This document shows, piece after piece, positions 1 to 10,053 of a stretch of DNA of 64,000 nucleotides. The first letter of the stretch is position 1. The number at the start of each line of letters is the position of its first letter. Location of the stretch: contig RPFO01000188.1 in assembly GCA_009746045.1 (NCBI GenBank), positions 1,628,955-1,692,954 on the forward strand, read 5' to 3'. The DNA is from Mesostigma viride. Its lineage: Eukaryota; Streptophyta; Mesostigmatophyceae; Mesostigmatales; Mesostigmataceae. Position numbers and translations under genes: made by a program. Below the pieces are notes generated by a model. The model ran no database searches and had not been told where the DNA came from. It worked only from the letters and a program-made list of their open reading frames with translations.

Positions 1-428
1 CTCGCCCACCATCCCCCGCCCATGCCCTCCTCGCCCACCATCCCCCGCCCATGCCCTCCTCGCCCACCATCCCCCGCCCATGCCCTCCTCGCCCACCATC
101 CCCCGCCCATGCCCTCCTCGCCCACCATCCCCCGCCCATGCCCTCCTCGCCCACCATCCCCCGCCCATGCCATCCTCGCCCACCGTCCCCGCCCATGCCC
201 TCCTCGCCCACCATCCCCCGCCCATGCCATCCTCGCCCACCGTCCCCCGCCCATGCCCTCCTCGCCCACCATCCCCCGCCCATGCCCTCCTCGCCCACCA
301 TCCCCCGCCCATGCCCTCCTCGCCCACCATCCCCCGCCCATGCCCTCCTCGCCCACCATCCCCCGCCCATGCCCTCCTCCTCCACCAACCCCCCGCCCAT
401 TCCCTCCTCGCCCACCATCCCTCGCCCC
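1..428. repeat. 29-bp minisatellite in acyl-CoA dehydrogenase intron
   Basis: Tandem 29-bp units (core CATGCCCTCCTCGCCCACCA) run from the window edge to just before a splice acceptor at 441-443, about 14 copies with a few substitutions and one shortened unit. The array is C-rich, so all three plus-strand frames are open and encode meaningless Pro-rich peptides. It lies in an intron of the gene that continues at 444. Confidence 0.9.
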
Positions 429-443
429 CCGTCAACCTCCCAG

Positions 444-1859
444 TTTGGCTTACCCATCGCGGACTTCCAGAACACCCAGTTCAAGCTGGCCGACATGGCC
501 ACGGCCATCCACGCGTGCCGGCTGATGGTGATGGACGCGGCGGCCGCGATGGACGTGCAGGCGCCCGACAGCACGCTGCGGTCCGCCATGACCAAAAGGT
601 GGGGCCTGACCTCGAGGCGCGCAAGGGGGGCAGCTGCCACCAGTGCACTGGCGTGTGTGGATAACTCTCCACTGTTACCTGGATAACGCTATTTGCTTGT
701 CCTATAAGAGTTCCTTTTGCGCTATTATACAAGTGCCCTATCATTACGTAAGCGGGCTAGTACGGCTCATGCAAGCTCCCGCCGCTGATGCACGAAATGC
801 CGCTGAGGCGCAGAATCGTCCAAGTAGCGGGGGTTCGGGGCGGGAGCCACCGATCTTGTCAATGACACTTTCCTCGTGCAGATTGTGACACTGCTACTGT
901 GGTTATGTGTCTCTTACTATTATCTAGTGGCACCTGTCTGGGAAGCACTTTCTTGGAGCATGCAGCCAGCGCTGCCCCTGCATTGTGGGATGTGTCACTG
1001 TTGCGTGATGGTCAGAATATCCCCGCTGGCAAGGGGTCAGCGTCCAGCCGGGGAGCGCTCTGAATTCCAACGTAACCGCAGTGCAGGCATGCCCATGCCG
1101 CCAAGCGACCAGCCTGAATGGCACGCTCCAGCTCTAAGCTGGATACGCCACCCATGTCAAATTAGGACTGAAAATTCCAGTGCCCAGAAACTGCCACGTT
1201 TTCCGTCATCCTATGAACTTTGCACATTCTTTGGTAGTGCTTCTATGCACTACCATGGATGAATACCGATGCCTTATCTTCCACCCTCACCCCTTTGCAG
1301 ATTTGTGACGGATGCTTGCTACAGTGTCTGCAACGATGCCCTACAAATGCTTGGAGGCTACGGATACCTCAAAGAGTACGCGGTGCGTGGCTCGCATTCC
1401 ACGGTGCTGTCGTCTCATGCACGCAGTAACTGACATGTTCTCTGCTCTGGTGACTTGCTGACAGTGCATTAGACCACGTCTACTTGTCAAGCTTTTCAAT
1501 CATGCTGTGAGCCCAGTGCGGAAATAGCTGGGTGTTGGACACACATTTGGAACTTGTGCAATAGCTGTCAAGTTCAATTGCACGGGTAAGGATGTCTGCA
1601 TTGTAGACATGACTCCCAAGCAGTTATTTCTGCTATAATCGTTTCTGGCTGATGGCCAGGTAATCTGCAGCACCTTGTGAAGGAAATTGACATGCCCTTC
1701 GGCTGCCTTCGCTGTACCGCATCGCTCTACCTTTATTTGTACACGTGCACACACCTGCAGATTGAGAGGTACCTCCGGGATCTTCGGGTGCACACGATCC
1801 TGGAAGGAACCAATGAAATCATGCGTGTGATCATTAGTCGTCAACTCCTGAAACATTAG
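444..1859 (+). CDS. Acyl-CoA dehydrogenase, C-terminal exons (partial; isobutyryl-CoA dehydrogenase-like)
   Basis: Three exons are visible: 444-598, 1301-1382 and 1761-1859, ending in TAG. Introns are GT-AG and the phases agree (AAA AG|A TTT; GCG|ATT). The joined peptide is the C-terminal flavin-binding helical domain of acyl-CoA dehydrogenases: [12 protein letters not shown]-like helix, then [14 protein letters not shown], then [14 protein letters not shown], the family's hallmark near the FAD and CoA site. The order and wording most resemble mitochondrial isobutyryl-CoA dehydrogenase (valine breakdown), but other short or branched-chain members cannot be excluded from the C-terminus alone. 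The N-terminal half lies left of the window. The intron before 444 is a 29-bp minisatellite. No break is visible, so the gene looks functional. Confidence 0.9.
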
Positions 1860-2207
1860 CTGGAAAGGGCAGATCAATCTCGGCTGTGGATGGCCAAATA
1901 CACTTATCTGCGCTGCTCCACTAAATATGGTGTCGATGATGCGAAGTGCAGGGCAGAACACTGTCTACCTAGCTTAATTTCGTAAATAGCTTTCGCTTTG
2001 ACAATTGTGTGGGCCCCGCGCCGGCCCGTCGCACTATGCATCCAACCTGTGCGTGGGCATGCATACCACGTGACTTATTTATTACACGTAGACTGCATCA
2101 CTCGAGCATAATAAGTCCTCAGTGGGATGAATGTGGGATGGGATGGATGGAACTAGCTATCTTATTTCTAGTAAGTACAGGGTTGCGCGGGCACCACGGC
2201 CTGAATT
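1860..2207. other. 3' flank of acyl-CoA dehydrogenase gene plus decayed SINE-like fragment
   Basis: The 3'UTR follows the stop at 1859; I see no clear TGTAA signal. From about 2040 to 2190 the sequence resembles, with many changes, the minus-strand form of SINE-like family D (a degenerate hairpin, then ...AAGTCCTCAGTGGGA...). It runs into the AATT-rich tail of the next element. Confidence 0.45.
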
Positions 2208-2400
2208 AATTAATTAAGTAATTAATTAGGAACATAACTCCGTTGGGAGTATATGTAGCACATATCCCGGAGAAGGGGCATATGGCTTTTAATACATTCT
2301 GGGCTACTTCCTGCAAGGGTGGGGATGTAAACGACGTCTTGCTCTAGGCCGGTGCACCAAGGGCATCGATCTGCACCACCATGATCTCTCAGAGCTCAAT
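2208..2400 (-). mobile_element. ORF1-only retroelement, 3'-end fragment (minus)
   Basis: On the minus strand this is the last ~165 bp of the ORF1-only family's 3'UTR, ending in the terminal hairpin ACTCC-CAAC-GGAGT (2237-2250) and a tail of AATTA units (2208-2229). It is strongly 5'-truncated and abuts an oppositely oriented copy at 2425. Confidence 0.75.
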
Positions 2401-2424
2401 TAAGGCCTGTCATGGGGCTCACTG

Positions 2425-3034
2425 TCATGGGAGCTATGGCGGACCTACCTCCAGCTCCGGCAGACCAAGGCGGGACAGCCGGTGTACTGGAAGGGGGCGG
2501 CCATCTACGTCGGCCACAAGCCCTGGCACGCGACCGGCCCCAGCGAACACCGCGGCCCCAGCGACTCCAGACGCCCCAGCTTAGGGGAATACAGCAGTAG
2601 CAGTGTAGAACAGTTAGACAGTGGCCTTGTACATGCACGCCTACTGCAGGCACTATACCAGCTGGCTTATTAACATTAATTAGTCATGTACATTTGTGCC
2701 CATGACGCGCCACACACCAGATGATGCCTCGCTTTATATTATTTAGTTATGCTGTGACCGCGCAGAGAGCCACTCTCTGCTGAGAAGCCATGCCTTAGCT
2801 TTTGTATAGCCATGCTGATCTTCCCTCCCCACGACAGGCTCCCCTTATAGCTGGGTTGAGCTTGATAGCTAGATCGTGGGGGTGCAAGTGCCCTGGTGCA
2901 CCTCGAGCAAGTGTCGTTTACATTCCCACCCTTGCAGGAAGTAGCTTAGAATGTATTAAAAGCCATATGCCCCTCAGTTCTCTGGGATATGTGCTACATT
3001 TACTCCCAACGGAGTTATGTTCCTAATTAATTAA
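2425..3034 (+). mobile_element. ORF1-only retroelement, 5'-truncated copy
   Basis: Starts inside the last ~50 codons of ORF1 (peptide RQTKAGQPVYWKGAAIYVGH-like, here reading ...GQPVYWKGAAIYVGHKPW), followed by the family's ~440-bp 3'UTR. It ends with hairpin ACTCC-CAAC-GGAGT at 3002-3015 and a CTAATTAATTAA tail. Together with 2208-2400 it forms an inverted pair of 3' ends. Confidence 0.8.
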
Positions 3035-3316
3035 TGGGGCTCACACCCGGGCAGCCTCCTGGTTTGTCTGTAATATGGAGGCAGATGGTACGCAAGGATA
3101 GATGGCAAGTGGTGATCAAGGAGACCACCCGCAAGTCTGTGGGGGCTCCGCGTGTGACCGCGTATGGCATTCATAGTGATTCGGGCCGCGGTGCCCACAA
3201 CCCTGTAACTAGGACCTAGATAGCTTACACCATGTCCATTCCATCCCATGTTCCCCTCTCACTGAGGACTTATGCTCACGTGACGCAGTCACGTGTCTAT
3301 TGATTAATAATAAATG
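3035..3316 (+). repeat. SINE-like family D copy
   Basis: About 280 bp without coding capacity, ending in the perfect hairpin CACGTGA-CGCAG-TCACGTG (about 3277-3295), then TCTATT and an AT tail. Related sequences occur on the minus strand near 2040-2190, 15173-15340 and 60150-60240. The hairpin-plus-AT-tail architecture is shared with family C, which has a proven target duplication at 63035/63178. Confidence 0.6.
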
Positions 3317-3504
3317 GGGTGCATGGAAGATCATCATGGCTATACAAGAGCTAGGGCATGGCTTCTCAACAGAGAGTGACTCTCTGCATAGGCAGAGCGT
3401 GGCTGAATTCTTGATGCAACATCCATGGGGCGTCCCATTATAGGCGTGGCTCGGGCTAAATTCTTAAGGCGTCATCCATGGGGGGCCATTATGGGCGCAC
3501 ATGC
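3317..3504 (-). repeat. Fragments of ORF1-only element 3'UTR and low-copy filler
   Basis: 3325-3400 matches the minus strand of the ORF1-only 3'UTR (the GCTTCTCAACAGAGAGTGAC segment). 3400-3504 contains two imperfect copies of a GGCGTC/CATCCATGGGG sentence. No gene is seen. Confidence 0.5.
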
Positions 3505-3522
3505 CCGTAGGCTATCGAGGTC

Positions 3523-4170
3523 TTGCAGAACACAGCAGGCCTCACCGCCCAGGCAGTGAAGGACATTGCCGCCAAGCCAGCCCCGGCTGGCCTAGCCGGC
3601 GATGCTCCTCCCATCACGACCTGGGCGGACATGCTTAAGCAACATACCACCTCCACCACCTCCGCCGTCGCAGCCCAGCTCCAGCGGCAGACGCTTGACC
3701 TCCGCGAGGAGGCCGAGCTCGCCAAGCGCAGCCTCAACGCCATACTCAAGAACTTCGACATGGAAGAAGGTGAGAATTCCGAGAAGCTTGCACGTGCGTT
3801 TGAGAGCAAAATCCTTGCACGCATGGGCCTTCTTGGTGAGATCAAGCTGACCGCCCACCGCCTCCCCCGCGCGCGGGGTAAGGCAGGGGCGCCTCCGCTT
3901 CTTCTCATCTTTGATAGCCCAGCGGACAAGATTTCGTTTCTCAGACGCCGCAAGCGGCTCGAGAATACTCCCTTCACCGTGGACGACGACTTGACCCTGG
4001 CACAGCAACAACGGCGACGGGAGCTATGGCCGACCTACCTCCAGCTCCGGCAGACCAAGAAGGCGGGACAGCCGGTGTACTGGAAGGGGGCGGCCATCTA
4101 CGTCGGCCACAAGCCCTGGCAAGCGACCCCCTCGACCACCGCGGCCCCAGCAACTCCAGCCCCAGCCTAG
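3523..4170 (+). pseudogene. L1-type ORF1 protein, C-terminal part
   Basis: The open frame encodes the last ~215 residues of the ORF1 protein found whole at 23099. It contains a helical, charged stretch (LDLREEAELAKRSLNAIL) likely to form a coiled coil. It is followed by an RRM-like segment (LLIFDSPADKISFLRRRKRL) and a C-terminal domain with DLTLAQQQRRRELWP and YWKGAAIYV. This order (coiled coil, RRM, C-terminal RNA-binding domain) is that of LINE-1 ORF1p, an RNA-binding chaperone of the retrotransposition particle. The copy lacks the N-terminal ~240 residues through 5' truncation but has no stop in what remains. Confidence 0.75.
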
Positions 4171-4831
4171 GGGAATACAGCAGCAGTAGTGTAGAATAGT
4201 TAGACAGTGGCCTTGTTCATGCCCGCCTACTACAGGCACTATACCAGCTTAGGCCTAGCCTTTTTAGTCATGTACATGTGTGCCTATGATGAGCCACCCT
4301 CCAGATGATGCCTATAGCTTTATTTTATTTAATTATGCAGTGCCCATCAGAGTGAGATCGTACGTTATACGCGTCGTACGGTCACGGTGGAGTATAATAA
4401 TGTATAATACGGTATAATACGGTATAATACGGTATTATACGTTTTCGTACGGACACACTCAGAATACTCTGATTTTACACATTTTAAGACACCCACCATC
4501 AATCCACATGTTTTTAACACTGTTTTGGACATAATCCAAGGTTGCCCTATGTGTATTCTGATCAAGGTTGCCCTATGTGTATAACTGTATATATGTGGCT
4601 TTGCGGTGCAGCAGGGCTATTAGGTTCCTCCCGTTAGGCGTTTCCATTGGTCTTATCGTAGTATAGAGCTTTGACATGGCTCTGTATATAGGTTTATAGC
4701 TGGGCGTTTGCTTTGGTTTGAGTGATTTCACTCTGTTGTAAGTAATTATATTTTTTATATATGTGGCTTTATATTGATCATGTTTACTTGGGTGCCTTCA
4801 CTTTGATGCAAGTAATTATATATGGTAAAAA

Positions 4832-4950
4832 GGCCAGCAATAACTAGGGGACCGTGCAGTGGGCCAGCAAGGGGCCAACATGTTAAACATGGCCAGCACT
4901 AACTAGGGGACCATGCAGTGGGCCAGCATAGGGCCAACATATTAAACACA
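4832..4950. repeat. 59-bp tandem duplication
   Basis: Two copies of a 59-bp unit beginning GGCCAGCA.TAACTAGGGG (4832 and 4891), differing at several sites, lie in the non-coding 3' part of the hAT element. The rest of 4450-4990 shows only AT-rich sequence with short repeated phrases (TATATATGTGGCTTT twice). Confidence 0.7.
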
Positions 4951-4996
4951 TCATCAATTCAAATACCACACATGTGGTAGTTGACTATTGCATGCT

Positions 4997-5063
4997 GCCC
5001 TTGCCATTAAATTAAATTAAATTATAACATGCCTCCGTGGGGAGGTCATGTAGCCCTTGCCAT
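4997..5063 (-). repeat. Extremely 5'-truncated LINE insertion (45 bp) with target duplication
   Basis: Between two copies of GCCCTTGCCAT (4997-5007 and 5053-5063) lie only an AAATT-repeat tail and the LINE's last ~25 nt: hairpin CTCC-CCAC-GGAG on the minus strand at 5033-5044, then CATG. It sits in the hAT 3' region and proves that the hairpin is the physical 3' end of the LINE transcript. A third GCCCTTGCCAT at 5071 is pre-existing. Confidence 0.8.
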
Positions 5064-5402
5064 GCATGTAGCCCTTGCCATGGTGCAACTGTTTTCTGCA
5101 GGCTCATAAACAACACCTCACTAGCTTTACTCCCATGGAATAACCGTGTTCTGATCGTCGTAATCCTTTATGGCGTCAATCGCGCGGAGGTTGTGGTGCA
5201 CGTAGATGAGGCGGTTGTGGTTGACATGCGTCATGCGGTTTCGCTTGAGCGACTTGATCCAGCCGGCTTCGCTGTTGACACGCTCGACAGAGCCCGAGGA
5301 GACCGGCTGGGCCAGCACCTTGATCGCCACCTCCTGCAGCTCGGGCGTGGAGCCGCCCCAGGTGCGCCACAACTGGTACGGCACCATGCCCGGCGCCTGT
5401 GC

Positions 5403-5886
5403 CAGTTAGCCTCTAGTCGTGGACATAGGCTAAGTACCAGATAGCAATGTGCTATCTGGGGTTTCGCACGTGTAGGCTCGGTCAGAAGTCCCGGCTATAT
5501 GTGATTCGGCAGGCTAGACTATTCGATAGCCGAGTCCTGGTGACGGACGCCAGTACCCAAGTAGGATTGGCGGTACGGCGTCGCCAGTACCCACTCGGGA
5601 CTGACATTGAGGTGTCGGATGTTGGACTGGTTGGACTAAGGTCCTGAGAGTCTAGCAGTGGCGTCGCGCCACTCAGGCTGCACCACAGAGCCCAACGGCC
5701 ACTGTCGGCTGCTCCAGACGTGGCAGCCAGGCAGAGCGTTGCTTGTCGACAATGCTAAATGCCCTTGTGCACGTTGGGTGCGGGGCTTGTGATTTATTGT
5801 AATAAACACATGCGTTAGGCCATTGAGCATTGAGAGGTCCACTCGTTTATTAACTTGAATTAAAGTCGTTTACCATAGACAAAATC
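5403..5886 (+). promoter_or_regulatory. Leader (possible 5' LTR) of the gag-integrase element
   Basis: 484 bp of non-coding sequence precede the ORF. It includes a perfect 9-bp inverted repeat (CCAGATAGC-AATGT-GCTATCTGG, 5437-5459) and an AATAAA-like stretch near 5800 that could be a polyadenylation signal. Without a second copy, LTR boundaries and a primer-binding site cannot be assigned. Confidence 0.4.
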
Positions 5887-8800
5887 ATGGGAGATCCTAT
5901 TATGCCAGGCCTGAAATTCAAAAAGAAGCGGATAGATGATGCTGGCTGGCAGACGGTGCCAACAGTAGAGGAGAAGGCTGCGGCCAAGAAAATTAAAAAA
6001 GCAAGAAGGGCGCAGGCGGAGCAGGAACAGCTAGTGGCTAGGCAGCTAGCGACAGCGATGGCTCAGCAAAGCGTCAAGGCAGCCGCCCAAGAGCGGCAGC
6101 TGGCAGCCCTGCAAAAACAGGTAACCTCCTTGGCCGAACAGGCCGAAAAATCTGTTTTTTCTAGCCCAGCTAGCTCGCAAAAATCCGTAAGCAGTATGCG
6201 GTCCCCCAGCCCTCAGGCAAGCCCCGCTGACCTCCCCGCTAAGGCACCGTCCCAACCTCCTCAGGAGGAGGGCGGAATAGCCAAAAGCGGTGGAGAACAA
6301 GCGGGGGTGCCGATCGTCCCCTCATCCGCTCAGAAAGCGGGGGGGTACGAGAGGAAGCTGAAGAGGGACGCATACATGTTCAAAATGCGGACCAAGAAGG
6401 TCCCAGGACCCGTCATCGGCAGCATTCAGCTGTCTGATGACGAGGTCACCCTCTCCCCAGGGGTTTCTGATGGGGAGATTGAGATGAATCCACTCAATCA
6501 GGCGGTCGAACAGGCCGCCGCCCAGTTTGTAGAGGCACGCCGTCTTGCACAGCAAGAGCGGGACCGCAAAAAGACAGCGGCCCGCAACATGACTGCTGAA
6601 AAGCAGCTGGCTGCCATGCAAGCTGGAGAGGTGCTCCATGAGCGCCTCTTCAATGAGCTGGTTGTTGCACAGGGGGACGAGGGGGTCACGCTAACAGCGG
6701 ACCAACTCAATTCCCTCCTGTTGCAGCTGACCAAGCTGCAGGAGAAGATGCAGGCAACAGAAACGCCTGCACTCCCTGCACATACCCTCCCCACCCCTGG
6801 CACTGATTTGAGCCAAAGGGTGGTTGGAGGGGCCGTGTCACCAAGGGTGCTGCAGGGCAAGAGCCAGGGCACTGTCCCCAGCTCCCCCAGCAAACCCCCA
6901 AGTGACCCGGATGCCCAGGAGCTCCACCGCCGCAAGGTGGTGGAGAATAAACTCCTAGAGGCCATGATAGCCCGTGAGGGCGGCCTGGCAGCCCAAGCAG
7001 CAGCGCTGCAGCAGCTTGGCCAGGCCAAGGGTTTTCCTACCAGCAGTGGAGTAAGGCAAGGGGAACAAGACCCTGCGCCTGCAGCTGGAACACCACCAGC
7101 CACTGCACTAGCACAGCAAGCTGGAACACAACCACCTTCTGCGGAGGCCCAGCAGACTGCACCCACACCAGGGCAGTCAGATAAGAGCAAGGCGGTGGCA
7201 AAAGGGACCCCAGTGGACCCAACCCCACCCACCCTTAAGGGGGACGTCCAAGAGCTGCTTGCCATACTCACGGCACAGCTCAAGACCATGGCCACCAACC
7301 CCATGGACGACCTGTCGCGCACCCAGCTGGATGGCCTCCTGGCCAGTATCTCCCAGCTGGAAAGGGGCAGGGCGAACATGGAGGAGGCTGATCTTCAACA
7401 AGCAGTCAAGACTTTCTTGGCTGAAAAGAAGGACCCGGTCAAAGGTACGTTTAACCCAAAACAAAAAGAATCTAAAATAGAAATCCCTGGCTTACCTGAG
7501 GGTTACACCCAGGAACAGGCCAAGGAATTTTTGTTTAGCCTGAACTACTGTTTTGAGTCTCTGAATGTCCAGAACTGGTTCAGTGCCTTGCGTGCATCCA
7601 CCACCATCCATAGGTCAGCCCCAGCCATTAAAACCTTGGTCCAGATTTACCAAGAAAAGGCTGGGACACCTAACCTAGCAATTGCATTGTGGCCAGCCTT
7701 CATGGATGAGCTTAAGCACTTGCTGGTGGATAGGACACAGTTTGAATCCATCCGTGGTTTCAACTGGCTTAATGCTTACCAGGTCAACAAGCAAGACTAT
7801 GCCACTGATTGCAAGAATTATAGGTTGGCTGTAGAAAAGGACCCTGATCTCAGGGGTCTGCCTGCTAGCTACCTGCTGTATTCATGGTTGTCAAATGCTA
7901 ACCTGGACAAAGCTGTGTACGCCACTGTGGTTGCAGGTCTCAAACCTCTGTGGAACGATTTCCGGGCGGGGATGAACCATATCCAAGACTGCCTGACTCC
8001 CCTGGCTATAGGTGCTCCGTCTGCAACCCCAACCCCCAAGGTCCAACAGACCCAAGGGAAGGGGCAAGGAAAAAAGCGCCAGCTAGGGGGGCAGCAGGGC
8101 GGCCAGTCCAAGAAGGCCAAGGGCAACCAGCCCCAAGGCCAGCCGGGACAGCCTGCTCAGCTCAAGCCAAACCAGTGGAGGCGGCCCACCCCCCCCACAC
8201 CTGCCCCACCCACCCCTGCACCCACTGCTCAGCCCCCCCATGCAGGTCCCAAGAACAAGTGCACCCGGTGTGGCACCAAGGGACACCAGCGGGCGGACTG
8301 CAAGTGGAACCCCGCAGTAGGCGACGTGGACCTCTGCTTCGGTTGCAAGCACCCCCGCCATCTGCCCCCCGGCACGTGGTGCGACCGGCAGGACAAGGCT
8401 CCAAAAGGATGTACGTCCTCACAGCACGCCTATGTGGATTTATATGATCTCATTATCATTGGGGATAAAGACAAGGGACTGCTAGATTTTGAGGCAGCTC
8501 AGAAAATCTCCTCCACGTATAATGTGATACTGCCCTACCTCAAAGCTCTTACCCCAGCTGCTGTTGACACAGTAGACTTAAGGGAACTAGCAACCCAGCT
8601 CCACATAGCCATGGGTCATGAGGTGGTGGCAGAAAAGATTGCCAGAAGAGCAGGAGGTTCACGACTCAGGAATGCTGTCAGGTTGGCTAGAAAACACTGC
8701 CAGCAATGTCAGTTCCATGGCCCAAAACCTCCCAAATGGCATGTCGCAACACCACCCACCCAAAGGGGAATAATTGTGGGTGATGTCGTGCATATCGATG

Positions 8801-9971
8801 GTGAACAATATCTGATCCTAAAAGACACATGGTCCAGATTCACTGTCATGGAACCCCTACCTGGCATGGCTAAAGAGCAACTGCGTGCAGCACTTGTGAT
8901 AGCATTGCCCAGATTCTACCCAGTTGACACTATACTGCTTGATCAACAGTTTAGCTGTCTGGCTGAGTGTGAAGGATGGGATGCTAATATTGAGATTGCT
9001 GGATTGCAAGATCATGAAGGGCAGGGTGTCATTGAAAGAACCATCAGGTCAGTCAAAACTTTAGTGGCGAAATCCACTGACCTGAAAGCCACATCTGGAA
9101 GCTATGCTGACAGAGCACTGTGGTGCAGTGAAATCTGTGCTACACTTAACCTTAGACCTGTGTTGCATGCACCATGGGGGGAAATCCTTCCCATTGGCTT
9201 ACAGGCAGGTGTGTACCCTCCAGAGGTATTAGCTCTGTATAACACAGTAAGGGCTAAAGTGGCTGATAAGCTAGCTGAAAAGGACATAACACACCCCAGA
9301 ACAGTATTCCAACTGGGTGAACAAGTCCTATATTTCAAAGAAACCAAACATGGCAAGACAGGCATGTGGTATGGTCCGTGCACTGTTCTAAGAATGACCA
9401 AAAAAGGAAAAAATATGGATATTCGAAGTTTGGAAACAGGGAGAAAACACAGGGTGAGCAGTCATAGAGTTAAGAAGTATTTCCCTCCTTTGGCAGACGT
9501 GCCAGGGGAAGAGTCCTTGAACATGGATTCCCTCCTTAACTCTGGTGAGCAAGCAGAACCACCCAGCATTCCAACACCAGGAGCTGATGATGGCACTACC
9601 ACACCCTCTGTCATTCCTCCACCCCTCAGTGAGGTACGTGTCACCCCACAACCTGGTGTAAGTCCCTCTGGGCAGAGTTCAACCAGGCATGAGGTACCAG
9701 AGCAAAACAAAGGCAATCCAGCTGAGTTCAAATCCAAGCTAGAAAAAGCCCTGGCAGCTCTGCATAAGGCTCACAAGAGCAAGGCTAAACAAGCCTCAGG
9801 TTTGGCCAAGGTCTCTGCTGTGTGCTCCGATTATAGCCAGGAATCCTGCATCCTAGCTGTGGACACTCAGGCACAGGTCAGTGTGATCAGTGCACAAGCC
9901 ATTCCTGGTCTGCAACTTGCACCCTCACCATGGACACAGGTGCAAGATTTTTCAGGCCTCTTGCAGTCGCT
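5403..9971 (+). mobile_element. Gag-integrase retroelement inserted in hAT transposase exon
   Basis: Flanked by a 6-bp duplication CTGTGC (5397-5402, 9972-9977) within the hAT exon, so both boundaries look like genuine integration ends. It holds one long ORF on the plus strand. No reverse transcriptase or RNase H is present, and no second copy of the 5' leader (5403-5886) is found at the right end, so a 3' LTR is not visible. Either the 3' half was deleted up to the last bases, or this is a non-autonomous derivative. Short similarity exists between the ends (AGCCTCTAGTCG versus GCCTCTTGCAGTCG). Confidence 0.75.
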
Positions 9972-10053
9972 CTGTGCAAATGCACCCTGCTGGTCGGTGT
10001 ATTGCTCGTACTGCTTGATGGCCAGGTCGAAGGCTGCCTTGTCGCCCAGATGA
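5887..10053 (+). CDS. Gag-integrase polyprotein with a retropepsin-like segment after the integrase
   Basis: Intronless ORF of 1388 codons; the last ~26 come from antisense hAT sequence. Residues 1-780 are a basic, coiled-coil and Pro/Gln-rich gag-like part. A CCHC knuckle lies at 792-805 (CTRCGTKGHQRADC) with a second Cys-rich motif near 817. An integrase zinc-binding site follows (LHIAMGH near 906, CQQC near 937). The catalytic core has D971 (HIDGEQY), D1019 (LLDQQF) and E1050 (GQGVIERT), and a GPY/F-like MWYGP motif near 1160. At 1323-1335 comes ILAVDTQAQVSVIS, which looks like the active-site strand of a retropepsin with DTQ instead of DT/SG. Integrase before any RT recalls copia-type order, but a protease after integrase is unusual. 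Start is the first ATG in a long open frame. Identity as retroelement gag-integrase is firm; the protease call is inference. Confidence 0.85.
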   Translation: MGDPIMPGLKFKKKRIDDAGWQTVPTVEEKAAAKKIKKARRAQAEQEQLVARQLATAMAQQSVKAAAQERQLAALQKQVTSLAEQAEKSVFSSPASSQKSVSSMRSPSPQASPADLPAKAPSQPPQEEGGIAKSGGEQAGVPIVPSSAQKAGGYERKLKRDAYMFKMRTKKVPGPVIGSIQLSDDEVTLSPGVSDGEIEMNPLNQAVEQAAAQFVEARRLAQQERDRKKTAARNMTAEKQLAAMQAGEVLHERLFNELVVAQGDEGVTLTADQLNSLLLQLTKLQEKMQATETPALPAHTLPTPGTDLSQRVVGGAVSPRVLQGKSQGTVPSSPSKPPSDPDAQELHRRKVVENKLLEAMIAREGGLAAQAAALQQLGQAKGFPTSSGVRQGEQDPAPAAGTPPATALAQQAGTQPPSAEAQQTAPTPGQSDKSKAVAKGTPVDPTPPTLKGDVQELLAILTAQLKTMATNPMDDLSRTQLDGLLASISQLERGRANMEEADLQQAVKTFLAEKKDPVKGTFNPKQKESKIEIPGLPEGYTQEQAKEFLFSLNYCFESLNVQNWFSALRASTTIHRSAPAIKTLVQIYQEKAGTPNLAIALWPAFMDELKHLLVDRTQFESIRGFNWLNAYQVNKQDYATDCKNYRLAVEKDPDLRGLPASYLLYSWLSNANLDKAVYATVVAGLKPLWNDFRAGMNHIQDCLTPLAIGAPSATPTPKVQQTQGKGQGKKRQLGGQQGGQSKKAKGNQPQGQPGQPAQLKPNQWRRPTPPTPAPPTPAPTAQPPHAGPKNKCTRCGTKGHQRADCKWNPAVGDVDLCFGCKHPRHLPPGTWCDRQDKAPKGCTSSQHAYVDLYDLIIIGDKDKGLLDFEAAQKISSTYNVILPYLKALTPAAVDTVDLRELATQLHIAMGHEVVAEKIARRAGGSRLRNAVRLARKHCQQCQFHGPKPPKWHVATPPTQRGIIVGDVVHIDGEQYLILKDTWSRFTVMEPLPGMAKEQLRAALVIALPRFYPVDTILLDQQFSCLAECEGWDANIEIAGLQDHEGQGVIERTIRSVKTLVAKSTDLKATSGSYADRALWCSEICATLNLRPVLHAPWGEILPIGLQAGVYPPEVLALYNTVRAKVADKLAEKDITHPRTVFQLGEQVLYFKETKHGKTGMWYGPCTVLRMTKKGKNMDIRSLETGRKHRVSSHRVKKYFPPLADVPGEESLNMDSLLNSGEQAEPPSIPTPGADDGTTTPSVIPPPLSEVRVTPQPGVSPSGQSSTRHEVPEQNKGNPAEFKSKLEKALAALHKAHKSKAKQASGLAKVSAVCSDYSQESCILAVDTQAQVSVISAQAIPGLQLAPSPWTQVQDFSGLLQSLCANAPCWSVYCSYCLMARSKAALSPR

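Noticed and set aside
22-686. Proline-rich ORFs at the left edge
   Set aside because: Translation of a 29-bp minisatellite; the real exon begins at 444 after a splice acceptor.
2208-3034. Twin-primed (5'-inverted) single insertion
   Set aside because: The inverted part contains its own 3' hairpin and tail, so two separate insertions fit better.
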